Positions 1 to 13,423 of a stretch of 64,000 nucleotides of DNA are shown here, in pieces. The notes beneath the pieces are model-generated. The model ran no database searches and had not been told where the DNA came from. It was given only the letters and a program-made list of their open reading frames with translations. The stretch's first letter is position 1. The number at the start of each line of letters is the position of its first letter. A program made the translations under genes and the position numbers. This DNA is from Diogma glabrata (taxonomy: Eukaryota; Arthropoda; Insecta; Diptera; Cylindrotomidae), in assembly GCA_963693315.1 (NCBI GenBank), contig OY856186.1, positions 303,620,586 through 303,684,585 of the forward strand, written 5' to 3'.

Positions 1-515
1 ATTGATTTTTTTCAACGCGCACACATACGATGTGTTTTCGAAGCAGTTATAGTATCACAGCAGAGAATTTGCACTTTGTGTTTTCAATCTAAAATAACAT
101 TCCAAACGTGTCTATAGAATTATTCAGTTTTGGCACAACAATTGTTCTTTGTTTTCGTATGAAATGTATTATATTAAAAAACAATATATTATACAACAAT
201 ACTATACGAGAGCTTGTCCATTTAAAGGAAGTTTTGGGTTACCTTTTAGGTATATTTTTTGTTTAGAACTACGTAGTTCGACAGACATATTTATTTTTCA
301 AGAAAAAATCGTATAACCGACAAGACATTTAGAAATTATAAGCACATTAAAACAGGTATGCGCGCTATAGTACACAATCAAGTATTGAAATGTTTAGGTG
401 CAAGTCGGCACGGGTTACTGTTATTTAAATTGCATGAAACTTTATTTACAGTTGTTTTGACATAAAAGGAAAAAAATTAAAGAGTATGCGTTAAAAAAAA
501 ACAATTTTAATTTTT
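1..515. other. AT-rich flank, no gene seen
   Basis: I see no open reading frame with family resemblance, no RNA gene and no clear repeat boundary here. The stretch is rich in A/T runs and leads directly into the dinucleotide run that follows. It may be part of a larger element that starts outside the window. Confidence 0.5.
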
Positions 516-525
516 TTGGGACACC

Positions 526-1598
<1,073 letters not shown>

Positions 1599-1654
1599 AA
1601 ATGATTTACTTATTGCCCAAAATGATTTACTTATTGCCTAAAATGATTTACTTC
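1599..1654. repeat. three direct 21-bp repeats
   Basis: A phrase containing AAAATGATTTACTTATTGCC occurs three times in a row, the third copy running into the GGGTGTCACCC hairpin at 1660. It borders the 77-bp tandem array on its left side and may be part of the same element. Confidence 0.75.
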
Positions 1655-1659
1655 GCCCC

Positions 1660-2212
1660 GGGTGTCACCCGTTTCGGGGTGACACCCGATCGTAAAAAAC
1701 TTAAACAAACCATCACAATGTTTTCAACGATAAATCACTTCGAAACCGTTTTGGGTGGCACCCGAACGTAAACAACTTAAACAAACCATCACAATGTTTT
1801 CAATGATAAATCACTTCGAAACCGTTTTGGGGTGACACCCGAACGTAAAAAACATAAACAAACCATCACAATGTTTTCAACGATAAATCACTTCGAAACC
1901 GTTTTGGGGTGACACCCGAACGTAAACAACTTAAACAAACCATCACAATGTTTTCAATGATAAATCACTTCGAAACCGTTTTGGGGTGACACCCGAACGT
2001 AAAAAACTTAAACAAACCATCACAATGTTTTCAACGATAAATCACTTCGAAACCGTTTTGGGGTGACACCCGAACGTAAACAACTTAAAGAAACCATCAC
2101 ATGTTTTCAACGATAAAACACTTCGAAACCGTTTTGGGGTGACACCCGAACGTAAAAAACTTAAACAAACCATCACATGTTTTCAACGATAAATCACTTA
2201 GAAACCATTTTA
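1660..2212. repeat. 77-bp tandem array with alternating (154-bp) subunits
   Basis: About seven copies of a 77-bp unit; the landmark GGTGACACCC recurs at 1831, 1908, 1985, 2062 and 2138. Neighbouring units differ in a regular way: units with CGTAAAAAAC alternate strictly with units with CGTAAACAAC, and CAACGATAAA versus CAATGATAAA alternate in the first five, giving a 154-bp higher-order repeat. The left edge is an 11-bp perfect inverted repeat (GGGTGTCACCC at 1660-1670, GGGTGACACCC at 1677-1687). Similar GGGGTGACACC/GGGTGCCACCC phrases occur beside the hAT terminus at about 6917-6950, so the array may be subterminal DNA of that hAT element; this link is inference. Confidence 0.85.
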
Positions 2213-2421
2213 ACCAGGATATCCATATAATTTTAATTTATAAATTGTGATAACTTATAAATGTGTCCTATAAATGTGTTATTGGTTCAAAAAGAATCTA
2301 TTCTACTTTTTAAAATTTTTGAGTTATTACGTGAAATAAAATTTTAACAATATTAATCGAATCAACATGTTGAGCATTGAATACCATCACCACAATTACT
2401 CAATAGCTTTGAATATTCCTA

Positions 2422-2868
2422 CACTGAAAAAAACATGTCCTATTTCCAATCGAAATGCAATTGTCTCAACCTCACCGTGCGGTCACATATGGCGAATCAA
2501 ACTACGAAATTGCTTCAACAACTCTACAATTATAAATCGATGAAGTTGAGACAATCACACGAAATATTTATGTGAAAATAAAATATAGTTCAATTAATCT
2601 CAAATACTTAAACTTTAAAATGAAAAATTCATGATATAAGGCCAAAGAAATATGTTTTCAGGGAAATAGTTATTATCTTTATTCAACTACTGTTATATTG
2701 GATATAACACTTTATATTTTAAATAAACCTCATTCTGTTGTTATGAAAATCTTATCGTGTAGTTGTCCCAATCACAGTGAAATTGTTTGCAAATAATTTT
2801 TCTTTGCATGAATAATCAACTGCCAACTTCGAGATGAGGTTGTCATGAACTTCAATTTTTTTTCAGTG
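2422..2868 (+). mobile_element. MITE family M1, copy 1 (full length)
   Basis: A 447-bp noncoding element with inverted ends CACTGAAAAAAA / TTTTTTTCAGTG and TA on both sides (2420-2421, 2869-2870), which fits a TA target-site duplication as made by Tc1/mariner-type transposases. A full-length copy in inverted orientation lies at 5257-5704 and a truncated copy at 42341-42616. All share internal phrases such as TGTCTCAACCTC near one end. No transposase is encoded, so it would need one in trans. Confidence 0.85.
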
Positions 2869-2870
2869 TA

Positions 2871-3340
2871 TAGATACCATATTGACCGTTTTTTACGATA
2901 TATTATTTAGTATGCAAGCATGATTATTTAATGACCAGGTCTGAAAACACATATGCTGAATAATGTATAGGAAAAGTGGTTTACGTCGATAATGTGGCAC
3001 CCTTTGTCGATAGGGTGGCACCCTTGAGTTACAATGTCTCTATTCCAAAATTATTTCTAAAATATCCGCTTAACCTTACTACCTAATATATGTTTTACAT
3101 TTCAAACAAATTAATTGCAAACACCTAAGGAAACTAACAAACAATCAAATTACCGTGTTTGTAAATGATCTCAAAATAATTTTTTTTCCTTTGTCTTGAA
3201 ACTCAAAGAATAAATTGAAATAGATCGTTTTTCAATGGACACAAAAATAATTACTGTGGAATAAAATGGCAGTTATGCAATTACTGCAGTTTTGCAAATT
3301 TTTGTAGGTTGATACCTACTCATACTGTTTGTTTTCAGTT
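2871..3340. other. AT-rich DNA between MITE and Penelope fragment
   Basis: No gene seen. Two GGTGGCACCCTT-type phrases near 2994-3026 resemble the units of the 77-bp array and the hAT 3' subterminal sequence, which hints that this may be interior or subterminal hAT DNA. Confidence 0.4.
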
Positions 3341-3344
3341 TTAT

Positions 3345-3785
3345 ATATTTATATATTTGAATTAAATGAAAGTTTATCATTTAAAAGTACATTTTGTTGG
3401 GTTTTAAATACCTTGGAAATTTCAAACTCATCAAGTGATTCTTTTAAAGATCCTTGGCTACATAAATGTAAAGCCTTCAATTTTTTTTTAAAAGTGGTGT
3501 AGCTATTGTTATTAACTATGTTAATGGTTTGCAAAAATAAACTTTAAATTTTGTTTATTTTTCTTCTTAGGCAGGTATTCCTTAAATCAGTCTTTAAAAC
3601 ATTTTCCGGTTTTCCCGATGTAAAATTTTTCACAAAAATCACATTCAATTTTGTAAATTATTGAGCATGATTCTAATTGGATATTTAATTTTGGTTTCAA
3701 TTCTTTATATAAAATATCTTTAAGGATTTCATACTTATATTTTTTTAAATAGTTCCTTATAATATTAGGCTATGATTTGTATATT
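3345..3785 (-). pseudogene. Penelope-like element fragment (GIY-YIG endonuclease), third family
   Basis: Reading the minus strand from about 3720 down to 3345 gives a decayed Penelope C-terminus: an IIYKIECDFCEKFYIGKTGK block (the two-cysteine plus FYIGKTG signature of the Penelope GIY-YIG domain), followed after a stop by a tail with LHL and LDEFEISKV, matching the segment that follows GIY-YIG in these proteins. The reverse transcriptase part is missing and there are stop codons, so this is a 5'-truncated dead copy. Its protein differs clearly from the PLE1 and PLE2 families further right. Family assignment is from the motif; the boundaries are approximate. Confidence 0.75.
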
Positions 3786-4005
3786 CCATTTTATCAAATA
3801 TTATTTAATATAAGTTGTTACAAGGAAATTTAAATAAATTAATTTTCTTGCGGTGTATTTAGTCGTTAACACAGTGTACTTATTATGAACTATGTACCTA
3901 TTATGTATCCTACAAATATATTTAGAATTAATGCTTTGCTGATACCTATACTATAATTAAAAATATTTTTTTAGATTTCATTTAGGATATTTGCCAAAAA
4001 ATAAA

Positions 4006-6855
4006 TATGCCACGAGGAGTTCATAATTTTTAAAGAAAAAGTTGGTTCCAGCAGAGAAAGACCAAATCTATAAATATGTTACAAAACCCGATGATATCCA
4101 AGGTTCATCAAAAGAAACTGATTATCACGTTGATGCAACGAATGTTTCAGAGAATATTGGCTCATCTTCGGAAAGTAACAGCAACAATACAGAATTAATA
4201 ATGATAACCTATGATGACGAATTAGAAAGGAATAATGAAAATGACAGTGATAATGCCGCTAATGCTTCTACTATCGAAGACAGTATTTGCATGGGTGAAT
4301 CACTTCAGGACTTAAGAGATGTATCACATTGGAATATACTCGTCTGGTAATGTTCGCATTGAAATCATAAAAAAAGAAAGTGAACATTTTAAAATAGAGA
4401 AGGGTCGTTTGTTACTGTATCTAGACACGGGTTAGACATAAAAGGTGATGTTCGCCATCTTTCTAAAGAATGGTTTTATAAAATGATGAATAATGGTGAA
4501 AAAATTCTACGGCCATGGATTGTTTATTCTCCTGTAAATAATAACTTGCGTCCTGTATTGCTTCTGTTGTCGTGTATTTGCTGTCACCAATAATAATAAT
4601 ACAAAATCAACATTTACTACTATCAGAATCGGATATCAGAAGCGGTGGAAACTAAATCCCAAAGTGGCCGAGCATGAAACTTCAAATGAACATCTGGAGA
4701 ATTTTGAAAAGTGGAAAACTTTGGAAATGAGGTTAAAAATTCATAAAACGATAGAGACGCAGCCTTGCAATTAATATACAATAAAAAACAGAAGTGGAAA
4801 CATCTTTTATCAAGATTATTGGATAAAACTTTGTTTTTATCTAAACAAAACCCAGCATTTCATGGACATGATGAAGGACAAAGTTCTTCAAATAAAGGCA
4901 ATTTCTTAGAACTAACCAAACTATTGTCAAAGTATGATGTAGTGTTAAAAGAACACATTTTGAATTTGGAGCATGGTAAATCACCAGAAGTATCATATTT
5001 GTCACCAGATATACAAAATGAGTTCATAAATGTTTTAGCGATCCACGTAAAGTTTAAGCTTGTCAACGAAATTTAATCGGTTAAATATTTTGGAATTATG
5101 TTTGATAGCACACCTGACATTTCACATATTGATCAAATGTCAGAAGTGATTCGTTATGTGAAAATTGATGGTAGTAAAGTGGAAATCAAGGAAGTATTCC
5201 TTGGATTTTTTCCTTTACGTGGAAAAAAGCCGCTGATTTAAGCGATGAAATTCTTACACTGAAAAAAAAATTGAAGTAATGATAACCTCATCTCGAAGAT
5301 GGCAGTTTATTATTCATGCAAAGAAAAGATATTTACAAACAATTTCACCGTGATTGGGACAACTACTCAGTACTCAGTAACATTTTCCTGATAACAGAAT
5401 GAGGTGTAATTAAAATATAAAGTGCTATCCAATATAACAGTAGTTGAATAAAGTTAATAACTATTTCCATGAAAACATATTTATTTGGCCTTATATCATG
5501 AATTTTTCATTTTAAAATTTAAGTATTTGAGATTAATTGAACTATATTTTATTTCCACATATTTCATCTGATTGTCTCAACTGCATCGGCTTATCATTGT
5601 ACGGTTGTTGAATCAATCTCGTATTTCGATTCACCATATCTGCCCGCACGGCGAGGTTGAGACAACTGCATTTCGATTGGAAATAGGACATGTTTTTTTC
5701 AGTGTAAAAATCTTGAAAATGATGGTATAGATGTTATGAATTGTCGCTCCCAAAGGTTATGATAATGCAGCTGTTATGAGTAGTATACATGGAGAAGTGC
5801 AAGCTATTATTAAAGCAAAAAATAACAAAGCAATTTTTGTGGGCTGCAAAGATCATTCAATTAATTTATACGGCCAACACTCGTCAGTGGAAGCCATTTT
5901 TACATGTTTTTCTGCTTCGACTAGCCGCTGGGAAGTACTTGCTAAACACAACAAAGCAACTGTTAAAATACTCTTAACAGCGCATTGGAGTGCTCATTAT
6001 GCTGCAGTAAAAGTATTGGCCGAAAACTTTGATGGGATTGTGGCTGAAATTGAGAAGTTAAGTGATCAACAAGAAAATGTAGACACTAGAGGCGCTGCAC
6101 AGAACCTTAACAATGCAGCATGTGATTTTTCGTTTCTTTGCTATCTTTTGTTTTGGAATGATATTCTAAGAGAAATAATATCTGTGCTCAGATTGGATTG
6201 CAAAGCACGGGCTTGAATATTGATCAATTAGCTACAAAAATAGAGTCAATTCATAACGAAGTCTCATTGGAGAAGAGGCAATAGATCTTGCTGCGAAAAA
6301 ATCGGAGGACTATGACATTCCAATTGAAAGCCGAATTCGTCATAAAAACGCAAAAAACGAACGGGTGGTGAGTTTGCACCTGATGTTGGACTGACACTGA
6401 GAGCTCAACTTAAAAAGGACATGTTGGAATGTCTTGACCGATTCAGTGTTGAACTCCGAACTAGACTGAAGTCAGTTCAAGATTTCGCTTCATTGTTCGA
6501 GGTTGTGCAGACAAACACTTAGCTTTTGGCGAACAGTGAAGAGTTAAAATTATCGGTATCAAAATTTACTGGTTTTTATGATGCGGTATTGGCAACAGAA
6601 CTCCTCATAGAGATACAAAGGGTGAGGAGGGATTTAAAAGCGGCCAATGTTACAGTTTCTAACTGGGTGTACCTAGACTTTTTGAAATTCATCGTAGAAT
6701 GGGATTTTTTAGAATTTCTTCCGAATCTTACGGTCGCACTAAAGTTATTTATGACTATTTGCGTATTAGTGGCTTCGTGTGAGAGGAGTTTCAGCAAATT
6801 AAAATTAGTTAAAAATTACTTGCGGGCTTATAATAATAATGCTCATTTGTATTAA
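4006..6855 (+). pseudogene. hAT-superfamily transposase (ZMYM1-like), decayed and split by a MITE
   Basis: Pieces of a single transposase appear in order across several frames. From 4042 there is an acidic serine-rich N-terminus; about 4440-4740 is the TTF-like zinc-finger region (RHGLDIKGD...RWKLNP...SNEHLENFEKW); 4765-5076 and 5085-5250 is the DUF4371 region (GNFLELTKLLSKYD, VKYFGIMFDSTPDISH). The MITE at 5257-5704 interrupts it. From 5740 the RNase-H-like core resumes (GYDNAAVMSSIHG, CKDHSINL, SRWEVL) and 6526-6855 ends in the hAT dimerisation domain (FIVEWDFLEFLPNLTVALKLF, VASCERSFSKLKLVKNYLR). Zinc-finger MYM-type protein 1-like hAT transposases have this layout. Frameshifts, stops and the lack of an ATG in the first frame show it is not functional. 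Confidence 0.88.
5257..5704 (-). mobile_element. MITE family M1, copy 2, inside the hAT gene
   Basis: A 448-bp copy of the element at 2422-2868 in opposite orientation, with the same inverted ends (CACTGAAAAAAA) and flanking TA dinucleotides at 5255-5256 and 5705-5706. It sits in the coding region of the hAT transposase, between the DUF4371 block and the catalytic core, so it arrived after that gene had inserted. Confidence 0.9.
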
Positions 6856-6944
6856 TTAAAAAAAATTATAAATAACGTTTATCGGCTTTTTATTATTATT
6901 GACAGTTTTTATTTTTGGGGTGACACCACAATATCCGCCCGGGT

Positions 6945-6969
6945 GCCACCCATGCTAGCTACGCCACTG
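6945..6969 (-). mobile_element. hAT element 3' terminal inverted repeat
   Basis: The minus strand begins CAGTGGCGTAGCTAGCATGG, a typical hAT terminus of the CAGTGGCG type, just downstream of the transposase remnant. In the duplicated locus (copy B, 33500-33515) the flanking sequence TGTCCAATTTATCCC continues without an element, so copy B shows the uninserted right flank and places the element end at 6969. The matching left terminus was not found within the window. Confidence 0.75.
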
Positions 6970-7753
6970 TGTCCAATTTATCCCAAAAGCTGTCAGAACT
7001 TTGGGAAAAGTTTAATTTATAAGGTTTGTTAGAGAGAACCACCGTTTTTTTAAGTTTCCATTCATTAATTTATCTTTGTCAATTACAATTAATAATCTGA
7101 ACACAAAACAAAAATATTTTGTTATCAGAACATGATGACGTAAGTAAATAACGAAAAGCTTATGGTGTAAAGAAAAGTAACTGACCAAAATTTTTAGCGT
7201 TTTCTTTTTACTAGCAACTGTTGAAACTAATTGATCCTACTTAAACTGTTTGATTACTAAAAGTTTAAATATCTTTAAGTCAACAAATGTATTTGTATTA
7301 GACCAGTGTGAATACTAATGATTAATGAATGATGATCGTATGTTTAGTCGTAATGTGTAAGTAAATATTGTAAATTGAACTTAATTCAATTACAAATATG
7401 TACATATATTATATACCTTATATTGTTTATCTTTGTGCTTAAGGGGCATGCGTTTAATGTTAAATAAATGTGTGTGGTATCTACGAAAAAATTTTAAACT
7501 TGAAAGTATACAACACTAATTTTTTGTTATCGTTGAACTTAAGACATTTAATATACATTGAGATCCACATAAAGTTTGATTAATTATAACAAAATTTTCA
7601 AAGTTTAATAAATTATTTCAAATGTTTTAATTTCTTTGTTAAAAAGTGTTTGATCAAATTGTATTAAATTTTTACTGCAATATACTGATTAAATTTTATC
7701 ACAATTATCACTACCAATTTTTATTGTTTTGCTATAGGCTACATACATCAAAC

Positions 7754-9235
7754 ATGAATGCTTTAAAACTAACCAACATCGAAAAAGGTAAGAGTTCTTT
7801 AAAGCTATGAAAAAAAATTTAAAGTTTTTTAGCGTTTCTTTTGCAGATGCTAAAAACAAATTTCTAAAAGTATATTCTGCCTACGATATTCCAATAGACA
7901 GTGGAAGCATAACTGATCTTAAAGCAGATATGCCTCAATGGTTTGATGAAACAAAATTCAAACGGTAGTGTTTACTTACGGCGGTAATATTTTCTAGAAA
8001 CAAAAATCTAACTTTAGATATTCTAGTGGGCAAAAATATTATCGTGAGAACCAAGGGGGAGTATTGAAAAGCGTTATCTATGGTTTAGTTTGCCTTTTAA
8101 CCGATCCAGGTGGGTTGGATATACTGCATAGCACGGGAAGATCATCAACACCAGAAACGGCAAGACTGAGATATGTAGAAACAATATTACATCAACGCAC
8201 GTGGTACGATTTTGAATTAACCAAAGATTCCAAGTAAATTTTCTTTTAATTAATATTTAAAATTGTTAAAAAACTTACACACTACTCCTTCATAGATCAT
8301 GGAAATCACTTAATAAAATACGTCGTCTTCATTTACTCGCATCAAATGGATCACAGAAAAATGGAATTGGAATAATTTCGCAAACTGAAATTGCAATGAC
8401 ACTCTTTACGTTTATGGGTTTCACAGTATCACGACCAACTCATTTTGGTATTTACATATACAATAAAGAGGGTCGTGAAGGGTTTATTCATTTTTGGGCT
8501 GTAATGGGATATGTTCTTGGATTGAAAGATGAATACAATTATTGTTTGCAAAGCTTAGAAGTTTGTTCGCTAGTATGTGAGATATTTATTCGATATGTTT
8601 TTCTACCGTATCTTCAATTTGAGCCACCGTTGTTCAAACAAATGCTTAGTGCTGTTGTTGAAGGGTTAGGAACATTTTCACCAGATCTTAAATATGATTC
8701 TGTTATATATATGACACGTAGGTCGTGCAGTATTCCAGGTTATCAAATAGGAGTTGATATTTCAAAGGAAAACTTAGTTAAAGATGTATTCACAAAAGAG
8801 GAAATATGCATTTTACGAAGCTACGTATCGCGATCCAAATATGCAGTGAAAAATTCCATACGTTTTTTTCCAGAGCGTATACATATTATTGAGATCATTA
8901 AAGATGAAAATAATTTTATCGAACCAATCTATGATGATGAAGAAGAGCAGAAGTACCAGAAACATATTGAAGAATACCGGAAAGAGCTTGGATTAAAGGA
9001 AACTGATCAATTTGTAATCAAGACTATATCACACGATGACTATCAATCACATCTTTGCAACACAAAATTCTATGATTTGTCGTTTCGTTTAAAAATTACA
9101 ATTCGTTTGCAATTGTTATTGTTTTGGATTGGTCAATCCTATATTGGATGTTTTTTTACTCGGTTTGTACTTAAAAGATTTCATGGTAAATTATGGGCTT
9201 ATTGCAGGGCCAATTCTAAGACATCACTGTACTAA
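7754..9235 (+). CDS. MpaB / rubber-oxygenase-like (DUF2236) protein, four exons, intact
   Basis: Exons 7754-7787, 7847-7964, 8018-8233 and 8296-9235 join in frame to 435 codons plus TAA; all introns are short with GT-AG ends (donors GTAAGAG, GTAGTG, GTAAAT). The product matches the ER-bound oxygenase MpaB/latex-clearing-protein catalytic domain (DUF2236) as found in insects: the FKR...GQKYYREN start, RSSTPETARLRYVETILHQ, SKSWKSLNKIRRLH, ISQTEIAMTLFTFMGF, and the hallmark HFWAVMGYVLGLKDEYNYC. Family members are haem proteins that cleave or oxidise isoprenoid-type chains; the insect members' substrate is unknown, so function here is inferred only at family level. A hydrophobic stretch near the C-terminus (ITIRLQLLLFWI) could be a membrane segment. 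No signal peptide is evident. Start chosen because exon 1 is conserved in copy B and in phase. Confidence 0.85.
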
Positions 9236-9345
9236 AAGTAACTCGTTTAAGTGATGAACTACATTGAGATTTGTAACCAATCGTTTCGCATTTTACAATA
9301 CTAAATCCTTATACAATATACTTGAGTATGTTTTAATTTTATTTA

Positions 9346-9351
9346 AATAAA
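9346..9351 (+). terminator. poly(A) signal AATAAA of the MpaB-like gene
   Basis: AATAAA lies about 110 bp after the stop codon and is kept in copy B, followed by AT-rich DNA, which suits the 3' end of the transcript. No experimental support is available from sequence alone. Confidence 0.5.
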
Positions 9352-9760
9352 ATGCATTAAATTATTCTGTGATTTTGAATGGTTTTTATGTATCAAATTT
9401 CATTTCCTACGTTTTGGTTGCTCTGCGAAAAAATCCAAAATATACTTTTGAATTGAAAAATTTGAATTTTTTCTTAATTGCTTGAGTTTAAGTTCTCACA
9501 AATCCCTAATAATTCAAAAGTTATTTAAAATTCAAATCTATTGAATTAAAAATTCTAAACCTGGTTAATATAAATAAACATTGTCTTTCGTATATAAGAA
9601 ATATACATTCAAATAAAGTTTCTAGAATTTAAAACAATTTGTAAATTAATGAGCTTGTACTGTCCTTCAAATAGAAATTTGTATAATTTAGAGATTTTAG
9701 CAGCAATAAGTACACTGTGGGTGGACCTTCTAAGGGTAACAGTAAAAGTCTATCAATATT

Positions 9761-10288
9761 GTCAGTCAACAATAAAATGTCTAGACTCTGTACAGAGAAA
9801 ACCAACACGGTTGATCGGTAATACGGAACTAATGGACCAGCTTAATTCGCTCCAGCACCGAAGAAATGTGGCTGAATTGTCAATCTACTATAAATATAAC
9901 TTTAGCGAAATTCAAAATATTCTTCCACCATGTGTGCAGTATAATCGACAAACAATAGCTGCCGAGTTATCTCATCCATTTGTTGTATAAATACCTCGTT
10001 GTAGAACTGTGTCCTACCAGAACGACTATTTTAATAGAGTGGCCAAATTGTGGAACTCAATACCCTCCTCTGTATTTCCCGATGAATTTTCCCCTCAGGC
10101 ATTCAAAGAAAATGTCCATCGTCATTTATAACAATTAGTATAGTTATCTCTATATCCTCATTCCTTCCATTTTCCCCATCTCCTTCCTTTATAGTTGATA
10201 TGGTATCTTCGGATATTCAAAGAGTCTGAATAATGAATATTTCATATTTAGTGTGCTAAACATGTCTAACTAATTAATAAAAAAAAAC
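9761..10288 (+). mobile_element. CR1/Jockey-like non-LTR retrotransposon, 5'-truncated 3' end
   Basis: Copy B lacks this piece (CAATATTACACAC at about 40070), so the insertion is exact: it starts at 9761, ends in an A-run at about 10286, and is flanked by ATATT (9756-9760 and 10289-10293), a 5-bp target duplication. The encoded fragment is the C-terminus of a reverse transcriptase: LDSVQRKPTRLIGN, LNSLQHRRNVAELSIYYKY, then NRVAKLWNSIPSSVFP and a short tail. One stop splits it. Non-LTR insertions commonly lose their 5' part in this way. Confidence 0.88.
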
Positions 10289-11318
10289 ATATTACACACT
10301 AACAAATTCTTTATTTTATTGCCTAAATATTATATAATAACAGAAATATATTTAGCTTACCTATGAACCTACAATCTGTCACTGAAGATATTCCTATTTT
10401 ATTAATAAAAATTCACCGGCGTTGCTTGTGGTCGTTTTAAATTATATACTTATTGTAATACAAATAATAGTTATTCTTTTTAATTGCAAAATCATGTAGT
10501 AGAGCCAGCGCATTCCTATGAATCTGAATATATAGTTTTTATCCGCACGAGTGCACGACTTAAAGATACGGGAGCAAACAAAATTGATTTCTTCCATTAT
10601 TAATCACATTTGCTAAGACTGTACACCATTAAGCATCGAATAACAATGTGAAATAAATACTGAACCTGCTAGTGAGTCACTAACAGGAAGCAACGGAGGA
10701 CAGCGTGCCTGACAGAGTTTTTATTGCAACGAGCTTCAGCCATGTGTGTCCGAGAATTAATATCGCCCAGTTCAGTACAAATTATCAGATATGGGCGCAA
10801 AAAAGTATGTGTAAACGGAATTAAAAAAGCGAAGACAACGAACAAGGAATCTGAGGAGGACCCCAAATGTCGAAGAAACCGAGATCATCACACACACAAC
10901 AGTTTAACTACAGTTATTACATATATTAGATACAGTATAACAAATAATAGATAAATTCATCCCATGATTTGTTCCAGATCCAACTCTTCACGCCTAATTA
11001 ATTTAATCTAGTACATCATCCTATGTAAATAAATTGTTAACTAAGCAGTTCTAATAAATGATGGTCGATGTTCACCCATAAATTGTTTTAACAAATTGTT
11101 GATAATGTTGACCAACGAAGTTTTCCAATAAATTGTCATAGCAAATTGCTGAAAAATAAGTCTTCCAATATTTTGTTATAACCAAATTTTTGATGGCATT
11201 GATCAATAAATTGTGGCAGTAATAATAACAGAAAAACCAATAGCAGCATCCAAAAAAAAATTACAGTTAGTTGTTGATTAAAATGATAGTCATAGAAATT
11301 CAACTCATTGTAACTAAA

Positions 11319-13376
11319 GAATGCTGAAACAGAAGAGAGATATCAAAACCACATTACTGTAACGTTGGAGAAATCAGAAGCCATTAATGAAGACGTCGAG
11401 TCATGGTATTTACTCAGGGATGCTGTCTTAAGCGCTGCTGAGGGAATACTTGGACGACCACAAAACTACTCCTAGAAGCCATGGATGGATCAAGCATGTC
11501 TTGACGCTATTCAATACAAAAGAGATTGCTATCTGAATTATCTACAAAGATGCAGCACCAGGTCCACGAAGGAGAACTATAAACTGGCAAGACAAACCGT
11601 TACAAAGCTATGTAGACGAACGAAGAGAGAATGGTGGAAGAGAAAGTATGAGGAAATCGAAAGCTTCAATAAGGAACATCAATCGCGTAACTTCTTTCAA
11701 CAGGTTAAAACCTTAAAGAAAGGACCTCAAACTAGATCGACTGCTATTCAAAACGAAGATGGGGAGCTACAAGTAGACCTTAAACATATTTTAGATACTT
11801 GGGCCGCTTATTTTGAGAATTTTCTCAACTTAAGTGACCAGCAACAAGTCAGACGACGAGCAAAGATTATTTGTGCATCAAAAGTACATGTAGACGAACC
11901 CACAAAAGCGGAATTCGATGCGGCGCTGTCAAAATTAAAATGCAATAAAGCACCTGGTATCGACGATATAACATCCGAAATGATTGTACATGGTGGCGAA
12001 ACTCTATCCTTTAAATTGTTTGAACTTGAACTCAACTATGCTGATACCAATCCATAAAAAAGGTAATCTCCTACAATGTGCAAACTACAGGGGAATTGCT
12101 CTTTTCTGCACAGCATATAAGATCTTTTCCTACATTTTGCTAGCCGAAATCAATTCTTTTGCTGAACAACTGTTTGGAGAATATCAGTGTGGCTTCCGGC
12201 AAGGCCGAGGTACCGCCGATGCACTTTTCTCGATAAGGATGATTTTGGAAAAGTGTCGAGAGTTCAACATATACCTGTGTACCAAGTCCTCATTGATTTC
12301 AGGCAGGCCTACGACTCTCTCGACCGAGACACTCTATGGTCTGCTCTGGTTTCAATGGGAATTCCTGGTAAACTGGTATCACTATGCAAAATGACAGTTC
12401 CGAACTCTCAATGCTGTGTACGAGTAGAGAACGAAATATCAAAGTTTTTTAAAGTCGACTCCGGGTTAAGACAAGGTGATGCTATCTCTCCTATACTGTT
12501 TAATCTAGCCTTGGAATATGTGTGCCGTCAAAAGAAACTACCGACTAATAACAATATCTTGCCAATAAACTCAGTACAGATGATTGTTTACGCTGATGAT
12601 GTTGTCATCCTCGGCCGAAGTGAAGCTGTTATGAGTGAGACTTTCAAGTCGCTTGACAGTGGTGCTAGAAAAATTCGTCTTCAAATTAACTATGATAAAA
12701 CCAATCATATGAATGTTTCAAGAGAGGCTGAGAAGAAAGATTTGAGTTGAATTTTTAAATATTTGGGATCCATGCTTGACTCAAACAACAGCATACTTAC
12801 AGATATAAAAGCTCGAATCGCTGCAGGTAATCAAACTTTCTACTCAATTAAATCTCTACTTGGATCACCGTATGTATCCACTACCACCAAACTCAAGTTA
12901 TACAAGACGTTGATTAGACCGGTGTTGATGTATGGGTCACAAACGTGGACACTTGCACAAAATTACGAATCGCATTTATTCGTATTTGAGCGTAAGATCG
13001 CACGCTACATATTTGGTCCACTTAAGACAGACGATGGAGAGTACAGAACACGATATAACTTTGAGATCAGAGACCTTCTTGAGGGTCCAGATATAATTGG
13101 TTGTATCCGTTCCAACAGGATTGCTTGGTTTGGGCATGTTCTACGAGCCGATTTACAGTCTGGAATGATTAGAAAAATGTACGTTAGTACCCCAGGGAGC
13201 AGGGCGACCACGAGGTAGACCACGACTGCAATGGGAGACGGACGTAATAAACGACCTTAAAAAAATTGGCTGCCATGGTAATTATGTCGCTGTTGCGAAT
13301 GACCGTGGTGAATATTCGAAGCTGATTATCCTGGCAACGCTCCTACATGGAGTATGAACGCCGTTTAAAAAAAAAA
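11319..13376 (+). pseudogene. RTE-type non-LTR retrotransposon, reverse transcriptase, decayed
   Basis: The 5' part with the endonuclease is absent. From about 11340 the frame gives the linker typical of RTE elements (YKRDCYLNYLQ, REWWKRKYEEIESFN), then RT blocks: KLKCNKAPGIDDITSEM, NYRGIALFCTAYKIFS, GEYQCGFRQGRGTADALF, FRQAYDSLDRDTLW, SGLRQGDAISPILFNLALE, the catalytic YADD (about 12590), then RPVLMYGSQTW, NRIAWFGHVLRAD and a C-terminal GRPRLQW region. Frameshifts near 12035, 12300, 12750 and 13200 show it is dead. It ends in an A-run at 13366-13376. The related endonuclease piece at 36170-36800 belongs to the same broad family. Confidence 0.9.
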
Positions 13377-13423
13377 TGTTTTAGATTCAACTTTTTTTTA
13401 TATTAATATTATATATATATTTT

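Larger units (their letters stand above)
6970..11318. repeat. segmental duplication, copy A
   Basis: From 6970 to about 11318 this sequence matches 33498-41100 at high identity (about 95% by eye), apart from insertions private to each side. Copy A carries one private insertion, the CR1-like piece at 9761-10288, and its right edge abuts an RTE element. The shared DNA includes the MpaB-like gene, about 0.6 kb upstream of it and about 2 kb downstream. The 9240-9760 and 10290-11318 stretches hold no supported gene: small frames near 10724-10954 do not keep their frame between the copies. Confidence 0.9.

Noticed and set aside
10724..10954. 76-codon frame downstream of the MpaB-like gene, with a counterpart at 40518-40700
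   Set aside because: The duplicated copy differs by indels that change the frame and end; no family resemblance.
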